Source of the DNA: Skermanella aerolata KACC 11604
GTDB taxonomy: Bacteria; Pseudomonadota; Alphaproteobacteria; Azospirillales; Azospirillaceae
Assembly: GCF_000936425.1 (NCBI RefSeq)
Contig: NZ_AVFK01000019.1
Coordinates: 62,001 to 126,000 of the forward strand
Direction: 5' to 3'
Length of the DNA stretch: 64,000 bases
Shown here: one piece after another, positions 45,215-54,397 of the stretch
Numbering within the stretch: position 1 is the first letter of the stretch
Layout: each line of letters starts with the position of its first letter
Position numbers and translations under genes: made by a program
Notes under the pieces: generated by a model
Told to the model about the DNA's origin: nothing
The model's input: the letters and a program-made list of their open reading frames with translations, nothing else
Database searches by the model: none

Positions 45215-47194
45215 CTAGAACGCTTGTCCGATGCTGATATAGAGCTGCCAGCTCGAGTCGGTCGGCCGCTTGTTCAGCGGCACCGCAACGTCGACCCGCA
45301 GCGGTCCGAACGCCGTGTAATACCGTGCGCCGATACCGGCGCCCCAGCGCAGCTCTTCCGAAAAGTCGAGCGTCGGTGAATCATAGACGTTGCCGCCGTC
45401 GATGAAGGGCACGATGCCGATGGTGTCGGTCACCTTGACCCGCATCTCCGCCCCGACCTCGATCAGGCTGCGTCCGCCGGTCGGCTCGCCTTCCGAGTCC
45501 AGCGGCCCGACGTCCTGGTACCCATAACCCCGGATCGATCCGCCGCCGCCGGCATAGAAGCGCTTGTCCGCCGGAATGGCCGCCGTGCTCGACCCGAAGA
45601 CGCTGCCCAGCGAGAACCGCCCCGCCGCCACGAAACGCCCGTCGCCGGCAAAATCGTAATAGGCGCTGTTGGTCAGCCGGGCGATGGAGAAGATCGACCC
45701 CTCGCCGCCGATCTGCTTATAGGGCGTCACCAGCAGGTCGGTGCGGAACCCCCTGGTCGGGTTCAGCAGGTCGTTGGTGCCGTCGTAGCTGACATGCAGG
45801 GGAACGCCGAACAGCGTGCTGTCGATCGTGCCGCCCAGGTTGTCGGTGACGCTGGACTGTTCCAGCGACACGCCGCCCGATACCGTCAAGCCATCGGTCA
45901 GCTTCCGCTCCAGCAGGGCGGACAGCACGATGGCGTCGCGGTCATAGGCGTCCGGCCGCTCGCGCAGCAGGGTCGCATCCAGGATCAGCGACTGGTTGAG
46001 CGTCAGGAAATCCGGCTTGCGGAAATTGGTATTCAGTCTTGCTTCGATATCCGTCGGATCGTTCTCGCCGATCCGCGCCAGGGTGGCCGATACCCTGAGC
46101 TGCTCGGCGCCGCCGAACAGGTTGCGGTGCAGCCAGTAGACATTGGTGCCGAACCCGTCTTCGGTCGAATAGCTGAACCCGGCGCCGATCGCCCGGCGCG
46201 GCCTTTCCGCGACCGTGATGGTCACCGGCGTCACGCCGTCCGGTCCCGGTTCCCGGTCCAGCCCGACCCGCACCGACGAGAAGGTGCCCAGGCCGGAGAT
46301 CGACGACCGGGCCTCCTCGATCGCTTCCGGGCGATACTCCTCCCCCGGCTTCCAGGGGACGCGGTTGCGCACCAGTTGCTCGGTCACCTGATCCAGTCCC
46401 TGGACCGAGACGTCGCCGTACCGGGTCAGCGGTCCCGGATCGATGATATAGGTGACGTCCATTGTCCGGGTCTCGTGATCCACCACGGCCTTGCGCTCGG
46501 CGATGTGGGCGAAGGCGAAGCCCCGTTCGGAAAGCCGGTTGGTGGCTCTGCTCTCGGCATCGACCACCTTGGCCGCCAATGCCGTTTCCCCCACCAGGAT
46601 GCCAAGGTCGGCCGCCGTGATCGGGGCGCCCTCCAGTGCCACGCCGCCGGCCCCCGCCACCGTGATCCGGTCGAAGGTATAAGCCGGCCCGGTCTCCACC
46701 GCGACGTTGACCTTGGCCGGCTCGACCGTGGTATCGACCACGATCTCGACCTTGCCGTCGTAGAACCCGACCGAGCGAAGCGCCGTCAGCAGGCGTTCCC
46801 GGTCGGCATCGGCCCGCCGGCGCAGCCCGATCGGGCTTGGCGGCGGCTGCTCGTTCAGGCGGAACAGCGTGGCCGTCCCCTGGAGCAGGTCGCGGAGCGA
46901 GGTGTCCTCCACGCCCGTCAGGGTGACCTCGTACGGCGTCTGCTGCGCCGAAACCGGCAAGGCGGCCATGCCACCGACGGCGAGCAGCGCCGCCAGCCCC
47001 GCCACGCCGCAGGAAAGACGAAGACGCCCCCGGAAACCGGCCCGGGTATGGGCGCGCGAGCGGATCGGGCGGGATGAACTGGTGCGGTGGCAGGAAGTCA
47101 GGGGTCTTCTCCGTTCGGGCAGTGCGTGGCAAACGTAGTGGTGACGGACGAGGTTCCCCCTGGCAACCCCCGTTCCCTGGCTTTCGGCCATCAT
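45215..47194 (-). CDS. tamA: TamA/BamA-family outer-membrane protein
   Basis: A 659-residue Omp85-type protein. A signal segment (GVAGLAALLAVGGMAALPV) ends at SAQQ. POTRA-type repeats fill ~90-320 (for example VEIVVDTTVEPAKVNVAVET; ITVAGAGGVALEG), and the C-terminal barrel carries the Omp85 lid motif GGGGSIRGYGYQDVGPLD and a last strand ending in phenylalanine (LYISIGQAF). TamA works with inner-membrane TamB in translocation and assembly of outer-membrane proteins; tamB is not adjacent. The N-terminus is long and rich in arginine, so the true start may be internal to the ATG at 47194. Confidence 0.85.
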   Translation of the reverse strand: MMAESQGTGVARGNLVRHHYVCHALPERRRPLTSCHRTSSSRPIRSRAHTRAGFRGRLRLSCGVAGLAALLAVGGMAALPVSAQQTPYEVTLTGVEDTSLRDLLQGTATLFRLNEQPPPSPIGLRRRADADRERLLTALRSVGFYDGKVEIVVDTTVEPAKVNVAVETGPAYTFDRITVAGAGGVALEGAPITAADLGILVGETALAAKVVDAESRATNRLSERGFAFAHIAERKAVVDHETRTMDVTYIIDPGPLTRYGDVSVQGLDQVTEQLVRNRVPWKPGEEYRPEAIEEARSSISGLGTFSSVRVGLDREPGPDGVTPVTITVAERPRRAIGAGFSYSTEDGFGTNVYWLHRNLFGGAEQLRVSATLARIGENDPTDIEARLNTNFRKPDFLTLNQSLILDATLLRERPDAYDRDAIVLSALLERKLTDGLTVSGGVSLEQSSVTDNLGGTIDSTLFGVPLHVSYDGTNDLLNPTRGFRTDLLVTPYKQIGGEGSIFSIARLTNSAYYDFAGDGRFVAAGRFSLGSVFGSSTAAIPADKRFYAGGGGSIRGYGYQDVGPLDSEGEPTGGRSLIEVGAEMRVKVTDTIGIVPFIDGGNVYDSPTLDFSEELRWGAGIGARYYTAFGPLRVDVAVPLNKRPTDSSWQLYISIGQAF

Positions 47195-47302
47195 TCACTT
47201 GAAAACCCGAAACCTGCTCCCCACTTGGGCTAAGCGGATCGGAACGCAATGGCAATGCTTGACGGGAATACCCGCCGGGCGTTCCTGTCGCACCGGTTCC
47301 AC

Positions 47303-47330
47303 TTGTAGTTTGAGGCGCAAACTGTATACT
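47303..47330 (+). promoter_or_regulatory. Predicted typA promoter
   Basis: TTGTAG at 47303-47308, 16-base spacer and TATACT at 47325-47330 (five of six consensus). It lies about 120 bases upstream of the typA ATG, leaving a long structured leader. Confidence 0.45.
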
Positions 47331-47356
47331 GCGCCGCAACATGACCCGGGCACTGA

Positions 47357-47375
47357 GATGAATCGTGGATTCATC
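47357..47375 (+). repeat. Perfect hairpin in the typA leader
   Basis: GATGAATC-GTG-GATTCATC forms an eight-base-pair stem with a three-base loop, 78 bases before the typA start and 27 bases after the predicted -10 element. It could be a protein-binding palindrome or an RNA structure in the leader. There is no T run after it, so it is not a terminator. Confidence 0.7.
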
Positions 47376-47452
47376 ATCAACGTGTTTATCCGGGCGTTTT
47401 TGTTTGCCCGCGGTACGCCGCGGCTCAACCCGGGACATCAGAGAAGTTCGGT

Positions 47453-49285
47453 ATGGATCTGCGGAATATCGCTATCATCGCACACGTCGACCATGGCAAG
47501 ACCACACTGGTCGACGTGCTGCTTCGCCAGTCCGGTTCCTTTCGCGAAAACCAGCAGGTCGCCGAACGGGCGATGGACAGCAACGACCTGGAACGTGAGC
47601 GCGGCATCACCATCCTCGCCAAGTGCACGTCGGTTCTTTGGGACGGCACCCGCATCAACATCGTGGACACCCCCGGCCACGCCGATTTCGGCGGCGAGGT
47701 CGAGCGTATCCTGAGCATGGTCGACGGCGTCGTAGTGCTGGTCGATGCGGCCGAAGGCCCCCTGCCCCAGACCAAGTTCGTGGTCGGCAAGGCGCTCAAG
47801 CTCGGTCTGCGTCCCATCGTCGTGATCAACAAGGTCGATCGTCCCGACGCCCGCGCCCACGAAGTCCATGACGAGGTGTTCGACCTGTTCGCGTCGCTGG
47901 AAGCGACCGACGAGCAGCTCGACTTCCCGACCCTGTTCGCTTCCGGCCGCAACGGCTGGGCGGCGGAGAGCCTGGAAGCCGAACGCGTCGACATGAAGCC
48001 GCTGTTCGAGCTGGTCCGCCGCCATGTACCGCCGCCGAAGGTCGCCGCCAACAAGGACGACGCGAACTTCACGATGCTGGTGACGACGCTGGAAGCCAAC
48101 CCTTATCTGGGCCGCATCCTGACCGGCCGGATCGAGACCGGCACCGCCCGCGCCAACATGCAGATCAAGTCGCTGTCGCGTGACGGCAAGGTGATCGAGA
48201 CGGGCCGCATTTCCAAGCTGCTGGCCTTCCGCGGCCTGGAGCGGGTCGGCGTCGACGAGGCGCAGGCCGGTGACATCGTCGCCATCGCGGGCCTGACCAA
48301 AACAACCGTCGCCGATACCATCTGCGACCCCGCCGTCGATACCGCCCTGCCGGCCCAGCCGATCGATCCGCCGACGCTGGCGATGACCTTCTCGGTCAAC
48401 GACAGCCCGCTGGCCGGCCGCGAAGGCGACAAGGTCACCAGCCGCATGATCCGCGACCGGCTGTTCCGCGAAGTCGAAGGCAACGTCGCCCTCAAGGTCT
48501 CCGAGACCGATGGCGCCGATGCGTTCGAAGTCGCCGGCCGTGGCGAACTTCAGCTCGGCATCCTGATCGAGACGATGCGCCGCGAAGGGTTCGAGCTGTC
48601 GATCTCCCGTCCGCGCGTCCTGTATCAGAACGACCCGGTCACCGGCCAGCGCCTGGAGCCGATCGAGGAAGTCGTTATCGACGTCGACGAGGAGTTCTCG
48701 GGCAGCGTCGTCCAGAAGGTCTCCGAGCGTAAGGGCGACCTGATCGAGATGAAGCCGTCGGGTGCCGGCAAGTCGCGCCTGGTGTTCCATGTGCCGTCGC
48801 GTGGCCTGATCGGCTACCAGAGCGAGTTCATGACCGATACGCGCGGCACCGGCCTGATGAACCGCCTGTTCCACGGCTACGCCCCGTACAAGGGCGCCAT
48901 CGCCTCGCGTCACACCGGCGTCCTGATCTCCAACGGCGACGGCATGGCGGTTGCCTACGCGCTGTGGAACCTGGAAGACCGTGGCCCGATGATGATCGAT
49001 CCCGGCGTGCCGGTCTATCAGGGCATGATCATCGGTGAGCACACCCGCGGCAACGACCTGGAAGTCAACGTCCTCAAGGGCAAGCAGCTCACCAACATCC
49101 GCGCCGCCGGCAAGGATGAAGCGGTGCGCCTGACCAACCCGATCGTGATGACGCTGGAAAAGGCGATGTCCTACATCGCCGACGACGAGCTGCTGGAAGT
49201 GACACCGAAGTCGATCCGGCTCCGCAAGAAGCACCTCGATCCCAACGAGCGCAAGCGCGCCTCGAAGCAGGCCGAAGCCAGCTAA
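47453..49285 (+). CDS. typA: Translational GTPase TypA/BipA
   Basis: A 610-residue ribosome-associated GTPase of the EF-G superfamily. The G motifs are [12 protein letters not shown] (G1), RGITILAK (G2), DTPGHADFG (G3) and NKVDR (G4). Domain II to V features follow, including [20 protein letters not shown] and the C-terminal [20 protein letters not shown] region that is specific to BipA. It helps ribosome assembly and growth at low temperature or stress. The start is preceded by AGAGAAGTTCGGT. A terminator hairpin follows the stop at 49315-49348. Confidence 0.97.
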   Translation: MDLRNIAIIAHVDHGKTTLVDVLLRQSGSFRENQQVAERAMDSNDLERERGITILAKCTSVLWDGTRINIVDTPGHADFGGEVERILSMVDGVVVLVDAAEGPLPQTKFVVGKALKLGLRPIVVINKVDRPDARAHEVHDEVFDLFASLEATDEQLDFPTLFASGRNGWAAESLEAERVDMKPLFELVRRHVPPPKVAANKDDANFTMLVTTLEANPYLGRILTGRIETGTARANMQIKSLSRDGKVIETGRISKLLAFRGLERVGVDEAQAGDIVAIAGLTKTTVADTICDPAVDTALPAQPIDPPTLAMTFSVNDSPLAGREGDKVTSRMIRDRLFREVEGNVALKVSETDGADAFEVAGRGELQLGILIETMRREGFELSISRPRVLYQNDPVTGQRLEPIEEVVIDVDEEFSGSVVQKVSERKGDLIEMKPSGAGKSRLVFHVPSRGLIGYQSEFMTDTRGTGLMNRLFHGYAPYKGAIASRHTGVLISNGDGMAVAYALWNLEDRGPMMIDPGVPVYQGMIIGEHTRGNDLEVNVLKGKQLTNIRAAGKDEAVRLTNPIVMTLEKAMSYIADDELLEVTPKSIRLRKKHLDPNERKRASKQAEAS

Positions 49286-49314
49286 GCTCGGGTTACCCGA
49301 CGTTCGTTCAAGTG

Positions 49315-49348
49315 CCGCGTCCCACTCAGTGGGGCGCGGTTACTTTTT
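49315..49348 (+). terminator. Intrinsic terminator after typA
   Basis: CCGCG-t-CCCAC / GTGGG-g-CGCGG forms a ten-base-pair stem (49315-49339) followed by TTACTTTTT. It overlaps the stop end of the convergent WD40/cytochrome gene. Confidence 0.75.
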
Positions 49349-50666
49349 GGAGCCAGCGGATCAGTTCTTCCCGCTCGGCATCGTTGCCGATGGTCTGGAC
49401 CGGCATCTTGGTCCCCGGCGTGACGACGTCAGGCCCCAGCCGGAACAGCTCGCCGACCGTCTCCGCCGTCCAGACGATGTCGCCATCCCTGAGCGCCGCC
49501 GAGTACGGATACCCCGGCACGGTCCCGATCTTCCGCCCGAATAGCCCGTAAAGCGTCGGCCCCGCCTTGTTGCCGCCGTCCGGCGTGACCGTATGGCAGG
49601 CCCCGCAACGCCGGAACAGCTCCGCCCCGCGCTCTCCCTTCGTCATGTCGGAAGCATTGGCAACCTGCGCCGCCTCTGCGGTGCGGACCTCGGCCCCGGT
49701 CGCCGTATCCCAGATCCGGATAGCGCCGTCTCCCCCTGCCGTCAGCAGCCGCTTGCTATCGGGCGTGAACGCCAGCCCCCAGACCGGTCCGCGATGTCCC
49801 GCCAGCGTGTGAAGCACACGTCCGCTCTCCAGCGCCCACAGCGTCACCGCCCCATTCACCCCCGCCGAGGCGACGGTATTTCCATCCGGTGACACCGCGA
49901 CGCCGAGCACCGGCGCCGGATCGCTGCCCTCCAGCGCCGGCGAAACCTCTGCCCCCGCTTCCAAGTCCCAGACCCGTACCCGCCCGTCGATCCCGCCCGT
50001 GACAACGTGCCTGCCATCAGGAGCCAGCGCCAGCGCATTGACCGGCAGCCCGCCGCCGCCCAGGACCGCGACCTCCCGCCCGTCCTTCCGGTCCCAGACC
50101 CGGACGGTCCCGTCCTCCCCCGAACTGACCACTTGGCCGCCGTCCGGCGTAAACGCCACCGCGTTGACATTGCCGGCGTGCCCCGTCAGTTCCGCGACCT
50201 GCTCGCCAGTCTCCAAGTCCCACAACCGGACCGTCCGGTCCCAGGCCGCCGAAGCCACCATCCTCCCATCCGAAGCCACGGCCACCCCGGCGACCCGCCC
50301 GCGATGCCCGGTCATCACCCGCTCCGGCGCCCCCTGCCCCAGCCGCCACAGCAGCACTTTCCCGTCATCGCCACCGCTGACGACGCGCAAGCCGTCCGGC
50401 GTGAACGCGACAGCATTGACCGCCGCCTCATGCCCATGCAGGGCAGCCACTGCCGCCACCGCCTTGAAATCCCAAAGCATGACCGAGTAGTCGAACCCCG
50501 CACTGGCAACCCGCGCCCCATCGGCCGAGACCGCAACCCCCTTGACCATACCGCCATGCCCGACGAGTTGAGCGTACGCGCTACCAGAGATGGCCAGCAG
50601 TGTGGCGGTGATTATCGGAAAAGTCCGGATGGTGGATCGCACGCTAAGCACTCCGGATTGCTCCAT
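49326..50666 (-). CDS. WD40 propeller fused to cytochrome c domain, secreted
   Basis: A 446-residue periplasmic protein. The signal peptide (RTFPIITATLLAISGSAYA) precedes seven WD40 blades, each with the pattern VxxVAFTPDG and a W-D end (for example SGGDDGKVLLWRL), together a full propeller (~35-345). A c-type cytochrome domain follows with heme motif CGACH and the distal methionine in GTKMPVQTIG. Residues GPTLYGLFGRKIGTVPGY are typical of mono-heme class I cytochromes. The ATG at 50666 was used because it alone gives the signal peptide. Possible electron-transfer partner of an unknown dehydrogenase. Its upstream region faces phd-vapC. Confidence 0.85.
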   Translation of the reverse strand: MEQSGVLSVRSTIRTFPIITATLLAISGSAYAQLVGHGGMVKGVAVSADGARVASAGFDYSVMLWDFKAVAAVAALHGHEAAVNAVAFTPDGLRVVSGGDDGKVLLWRLGQGAPERVMTGHRGRVAGVAVASDGRMVASAAWDRTVRLWDLETGEQVAELTGHAGNVNAVAFTPDGGQVVSSGEDGTVRVWDRKDGREVAVLGGGGLPVNALALAPDGRHVVTGGIDGRVRVWDLEAGAEVSPALEGSDPAPVLGVAVSPDGNTVASAGVNGAVTLWALESGRVLHTLAGHRGPVWGLAFTPDSKRLLTAGGDGAIRIWDTATGAEVRTAEAAQVANASDMTKGERGAELFRRCGACHTVTPDGGNKAGPTLYGLFGRKIGTVPGYPYSAALRDGDIVWTAETVGELFRLGPDVVTPGTKMPVQTIGNDAEREELIRWLQKVTAPH

Positions 50667-50745
50667 TTTAACCCAAGCTGAATTACCATAAGCCGAGTGC
50701 TGCGAACTGGGCAAATGCCACTCCGCCGGCACTCGTTTCAAAAAA

Positions 50746-50761
50746 GTAGTGATAGCACTAC
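50746..50761 (+). promoter_or_regulatory. phd-vapC operator 1
   Basis: Inverted repeat GTAGTG-ATAG-CACTAC. It matches the second site at 50795-50810 in both arms, with different centres, which is what paired autoregulatory operators look like. Confidence 0.7.
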
Positions 50762-50794
50762 TTTGACTTGATTTATATCCAACCAAGAGCCACA

Positions 50795-50810
50795 GTAGTG
50801 CCATCACTAC
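50795..50810 (+). promoter_or_regulatory. phd-vapC operator 2
   Basis: Inverted repeat GTAGTG-CCAT-CACTAC, 49 bases centre to centre from operator 1 and 14 bases before the antitoxin start. Probable binding site for the antitoxin or the antitoxin-toxin complex. Confidence 0.7.
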
Positions 50811-50824
50811 AAGAGGTGAGCAGG

Positions 50825-51070
50825 ATGCCCCGCACAGTTTCCGCAGCCGATGCAAATCGGCAGTTTTCCACAATTCTCGGCCATGCCGTCGAGGGGGAAA
50901 CTGTCATTATTACCCGGCGCGGCGCCCCCGTAGCGCAGCTCGTTCCTTATGGACGCCCCCCTGCCGATGAAGCGCGAGCAGCGGCATGGAATCGCTTGCT
51001 GACGACGCTTGAGGAAGGTGTGCATCTCGGTGGAGCAAAGTTCGACCGTGACTCCTTGTACGACCGCTGA
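50825..51070 (+). CDS. Phd/YefM-family antitoxin
   Basis: An 81-residue antitoxin. The N-terminal Phd fold reads RTVSAADANRQFSTILGHAV then EGETVIITRRGAPVAQLVPY. The C-terminal tail (WNRLLTTLEEGVHLGGAKFD) binds the toxin. The ATG is preceded by AGAGGTGAGCAGG. The VapC start lies 7 bases after its stop. Two matching palindromes upstream suggest it represses its own operon. Confidence 0.92.
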   Translation: MPRTVSAADANRQFSTILGHAVEGETVIITRRGAPVAQLVPYGRPPADEARAAAWNRLLTTLEEGVHLGGAKFDRDSLYDR

Positions 51071-51077
51071 CCGTTCC

Positions 51078-51530
51078 ATGCGATTCACGCTCGACACCAA
51101 TATCCTTGTCTATGCGGTCGATAAGGATGCGGGAGAACGGCATCGTCAGGCCGTAGATTTGGTCCAACGTGCACGCGGCCGGGACTGCGTGCTGACGCTC
51201 CAGTCCCTCGCCGAGTTGTTCCGGACTCTCACCAGCGCGAAGCTGCGGATCGAGCCCGCTCGTGCCGCCGGTCTGGTCCAGCAATGGCGCGATGTGCTTC
51301 CTGTCGTAGCCGCCGATGACTTGTGTTTGACGGACGCCATGGACGCGGTCACCCATCACGGATGGTCGTTCTGGGATGCAATGATCTGGGCGACCGCGAA
51401 GCGTCACGGCTGCCGCCTGCTGCTGTCGGAAGACGGACAGGCGGGACGGACGTTGGGTGGCGTTACCATCATCAACCCGTTCGCCCCAGGCCCCCAACCG
51501 CTGCTCGAAGAAGCGCTTGGCAGATCATAA
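51078..51530 (+). CDS. vapC: VapC-family PIN-domain toxin
   Basis: A 150-residue PIN-domain ribonuclease. Catalytic acidic residues are in FTLDTNILVYAVDKD (first aspartate), LAELFRTL, and WSFWDAMIWATAKRHGC (third site), with a final LLSEDGQAGRTLGG strand. It is paired with the Phd antitoxin encoded just upstream, so the pair is a type II toxin-antitoxin module. Its target is probably tRNA or rRNA as for other VapC proteins, but no substrate can be read. Confidence 0.92.
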   Translation: MRFTLDTNILVYAVDKDAGERHRQAVDLVQRARGRDCVLTLQSLAELFRTLTSAKLRIEPARAAGLVQQWRDVLPVVAADDLCLTDAMDAVTHHGWSFWDAMIWATAKRHGCRLLLSEDGQAGRTLGGVTIINPFAPGPQPLLEEALGRS

Positions 51531-51545
51531 CGCCATCCGCCAAGC

Positions 51546-52340
51546 TCACTCCGCCGCCATCGAATCCGCCCGTATCGTCTCCACCCGGATCTCCTCCGTC
51601 AACCGCGCCTTGTACTCGGCGAACTCCGGCGTCGTCTTGACCGTGTAAGTCCGCGGATGCGGCAGGTCTACCGCCACGTCGCACTTGATCCGGCCCGGCC
51701 GGGCCGTCATCACGACGACGCGGTTGGCCAGGAAGATCGCCTCGTCGATGTCGTGCGTGACGAACAGCACGGTCTTGCGGTCGGCTTCCCAGATGCCCAG
51801 CAGCAATTCCTGCATCAGCGCCCGCGTCTGGTTGTCCAGCGCGCCGAACGGCTCGTCCAGCAGCAGCACCTTGGGATCGTTGGCGAGCGCCCGCGCAAGA
51901 GCGGTTCGCTGCTTCATACCGCCCGACAGCGTCTTCGGGTAGTGGTCGGCGAACTGCCGCAAGCCCACTTTCTCCAGGAAATAGCCGGAAATCTCCGCCT
52001 GCTCCGCCTTCGGCATCCCCTTCTCGCGCAGCCCGAAGCAGATGTTTTCCCGCACCGTCATCCAGGGGAACAGGCTGTACGACTGGAAGACCATGCCCCG
52101 ATCCGGCCCCGGCCCGCCGACCGGCTGTCCGTCCATCAGCACCCGTCCCGAAGTCGGCGTATCGAGGCCGGCCACGATCCGCAGCAAGGTGCTCTTGCCG
52201 CAGCCGGACGGCCCCAGGATCGTGATGAAGTCGTTATGCGCCACGGCCAGATCGGTCGGCTGGAGCGCCACCGTCGCGGCCCCTCCCCGATGGGCCGGCG
52301 GGAACACCCGCCCCACTCCCTCGATAGCCAAACTGCTCAC
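51546..52340 (-). CDS. Nitrate/sulfonate/taurine-type ABC transporter ATPase
   Basis: A 264-residue ATPase of the NrtD/SsuB/TauB group. Walker A GPSGCGKSTLL, Q loop MVFQSYSLFPWM, signature LSGGMKQRTALARAL, Walker B VLLLDEPFGALD and H-loop FVTHDIDEA are intact. The GTG at 52340 overlaps the permease stop (GTGA), so translation is coupled. It is the third gene of a binding protein - permease - ATPase operon read on the minus strand. Substrate not fixed: could be nitrate, alkane sulfonate or taurine. Confidence 0.9.
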   Translation of the reverse strand: MSSLAIEGVGRVFPPAHRGGAATVALQPTDLAVAHNDFITILGPSGCGKSTLLRIVAGLDTPTSGRVLMDGQPVGGPGPDRGMVFQSYSLFPWMTVRENICFGLREKGMPKAEQAEISGYFLEKVGLRQFADHYPKTLSGGMKQRTALARALANDPKVLLLDEPFGALDNQTRALMQELLLGIWEADRKTVLFVTHDIDEAIFLANRVVVMTARPGRIKCDVAVDLPHPRTYTVKTTPEFAEYKARLTEEIRVETIRADSMAAE

Positions 52341-53122
52341 GATGCCGCCCACGAAAATAGCCGCTGGTTCAACTGCTTGAACAGGAAGTCGGAGACCAGC
52401 CCGATCACCCCGATCACGAAGATCCCGAAGATCATCTGCCCGGTATCCAGAAATCTCTGCGCGTCGATGATCATGAAGCCGATCCCGGCGCTGGCCCCGA
52501 TCAGCTCCGCGACGATCACATAGGTCCAGGCCCAGCCCAGCACCAGCCGCAGCGTCTCGAAGATCTGGGGTGCGGCAGCCGGCAGCATGACCCGCAGCAC
52601 CACGCCCCGGCTCTTGGCTCCCAGAGTATAGGCCGCCTCGATCAGCTCCATCCGGACGCCGCCGACGATCACCGCGACCATCAGGCAGATCTGGAAGACG
52701 GCGCCGATGAAGATCACCGAGAGCTTCTGCGTCTCGCCCACTCCGGCCCACAGGATCAGCAGCGGGATGAAGGCCGAGGCCGGCAGGTAGCGGGCGAAGG
52801 AGATCAGCGGCTCCAGCAGCGCCTCGACCGGCTTGAACGCCCCCATGACGATACCCAGCGGCACCGCCACGGCGGAGGCGATCAGGAAGCCGCCCAGCAC
52901 CCGCCCGACCGTGACCAAGACGTCGTTGAGGAACCCGAACTCGAAGAACAGCGCGTAGCCGGCCTGCAACGTCGCCCAGGGTCCCGCCAGGAACAGCGGC
53001 TTCACCAGACCGCTCGCCGTCACTGCCCACCAGACCGCCACCACCACGACGAACCCCAGTATCCCCAGGGCGATCCTGCGCCCAGGGGAAACCGGCTTCA
53101 GCGGCACGAACAAGTCAGCCAT
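52337..53122 (-). CDS. Nitrate/sulfonate/taurine-type ABC transporter permease
   Basis: A 261-residue permease with about six hydrophobic segments (for example IALGILGFVVVVAVWWAVTA). The EAA loop region reads EAAYTLGAKSRGVVLRVMLP, which docks the ATPase. The ATG at 53122 gives MADLFVPLKPVSPGRRIALG; a TTG three codons upstream is possible. It sits 18 bases after the binding-protein gene and overlaps the ATPase gene by four bases. Confidence 0.9.
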   Translation of the reverse strand: MADLFVPLKPVSPGRRIALGILGFVVVVAVWWAVTASGLVKPLFLAGPWATLQAGYALFFEFGFLNDVLVTVGRVLGGFLIASAVAVPLGIVMGAFKPVEALLEPLISFARYLPASAFIPLLILWAGVGETQKLSVIFIGAVFQICLMVAVIVGGVRMELIEAAYTLGAKSRGVVLRVMLPAAAPQIFETLRLVLGWAWTYVIVAELIGASAGIGFMIIDAQRFLDTGQMIFGIFVIGVIGLVSDFLFKQLNQRLFSWAAS

Positions 53123-53140
53123 AAGAACCAAAATACCCGC

Positions 53141-54109
53141 TTACTTGACGAAAGACGCATCGACCATGGTCGAGACATCCGCCGGCCGGCGTACCAGCCT
53201 GGCTTCCACCATGATGTCGTTGGCTTCCTTGAGGAACTTCGGCAGCGTCTCGCCCAGGTACTCCTTGTTCATGTCGCGGTCGTACCAACTCACGAACTTG
53301 GCCGACTCCTTGAACTGCTCCGGCGTCTGGTTCACGTCGGCGCCCATGACCTTGTAGGCGGCTTCCGGCTGCGCCTTGATCATGTCCAGCGCCTCGAACC
53401 ACGACTTGACCATCGCCTGGACGACGGCAGGGTTCTTCGCGATGTAGTCGGGCTGGAACGCCAGCGTATCGACGATCACGCCGGGGGTATCCGCCGAGGT
53501 CGTGATGATCTTGCCGGCGTTGTTGGTCCGCACGGTGGACAGGTAGGGCTCATAGGTCACCGCCGCGTCGAACTGACCGGCGACGAAGGCGTTGGCCGCG
53601 TCCTTCGGCTCCAGGTTGGTCAGCTTGAGGTCGTCCAGCTTCATGCCTTCCTGCTTCAGCAGATAGGCCAGCCAGAACTGGGGCACGCCGCCGAACTGCA
53701 CCGCGACCGACTTGCCCTTCAGCGCCTTGACCGACCCGATGCCGTCCTTCGCCGCGATGCCGTCACCGCCCGCCGAGGTGTCGAGCACCAGCACCTGCGT
53801 TACCGGCACGCCGCTCGACGCGTAGAGGATATGGGTATCGACCGTCGTCGTGATCGCCTGGACGTCGCCGGACGCCATCGCCTGATGCCGGTTGGACGTC
53901 GGCATTTTCTTGATCTCGACCTCGATGCCGTTCCGCTCGAAGATACCGGCCTTCTGCGCCAGCGTGATCGGCGCGAACCCGGTCCAGCCGCTCATCGCCA
54001 GCGTCACCTTGGGCAGGTCCGCGGCAAAGGCGGAACCGGCCGCGCCAGCGGTACAGAACACGGCGCCCAGCATCGCCGCCGTGAAAGCGCCAAACCAACG
54101 TCTCGTCAT
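53141..54109 (-). CDS. NrtA/SsuA/TauA-like periplasmic binding protein
   Basis: A 322-residue secreted binding protein. The signal peptide (FGAFTAAMLGAVFCTAGAAG) ends at AFAAD. The mature start PKVTLAMSGWTGFAPITLAQ and KAGIFERNGIEVEIKKMPTS, then KGKSVAVQFGGVPQFWLAYL, are typical of the SsuA/THI5-like family. It is the first gene of the transporter operon at 51546-54109. Possible substrates are sulfonates, taurine, nitrate or thiamine precursors. Confidence 0.9.
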   Translation of the reverse strand: MTRRWFGAFTAAMLGAVFCTAGAAGSAFAADLPKVTLAMSGWTGFAPITLAQKAGIFERNGIEVEIKKMPTSNRHQAMASGDVQAITTTVDTHILYASSGVPVTQVLVLDTSAGGDGIAAKDGIGSVKALKGKSVAVQFGGVPQFWLAYLLKQEGMKLDDLKLTNLEPKDAANAFVAGQFDAAVTYEPYLSTVRTNNAGKIITTSADTPGVIVDTLAFQPDYIAKNPAVVQAMVKSWFEALDMIKAQPEAAYKVMGADVNQTPEQFKESAKFVSWYDRDMNKEYLGETLPKFLKEANDIMVEARLVRRPADVSTMVDASFVK

Positions 54110-54397
54110 CGTCAGACCTTCCTGTCACTCTCGATTATCCGCCGCACTCGTTCAGCGTATGGTGCGGTGCGATAGCATGGGCCCAAGTCTTTCACAGCGG
54201 CCCCGCGCTGCCAACCCGGATGTGTGACGCAAAAGGCAAGGCGCTATCGATCAGGCGGTATTTTTCATAACCTTACATTAACCATATTCAGGCTCTCTTA
54301 TCCTGCCGCCCGAATGGTGTATCGTATTCGTCGGACCATCCGTCTAAACTTGCTCAACTCTCCTTTGGGCACATGCCCGCCAGAGGATCTCGCTCGC

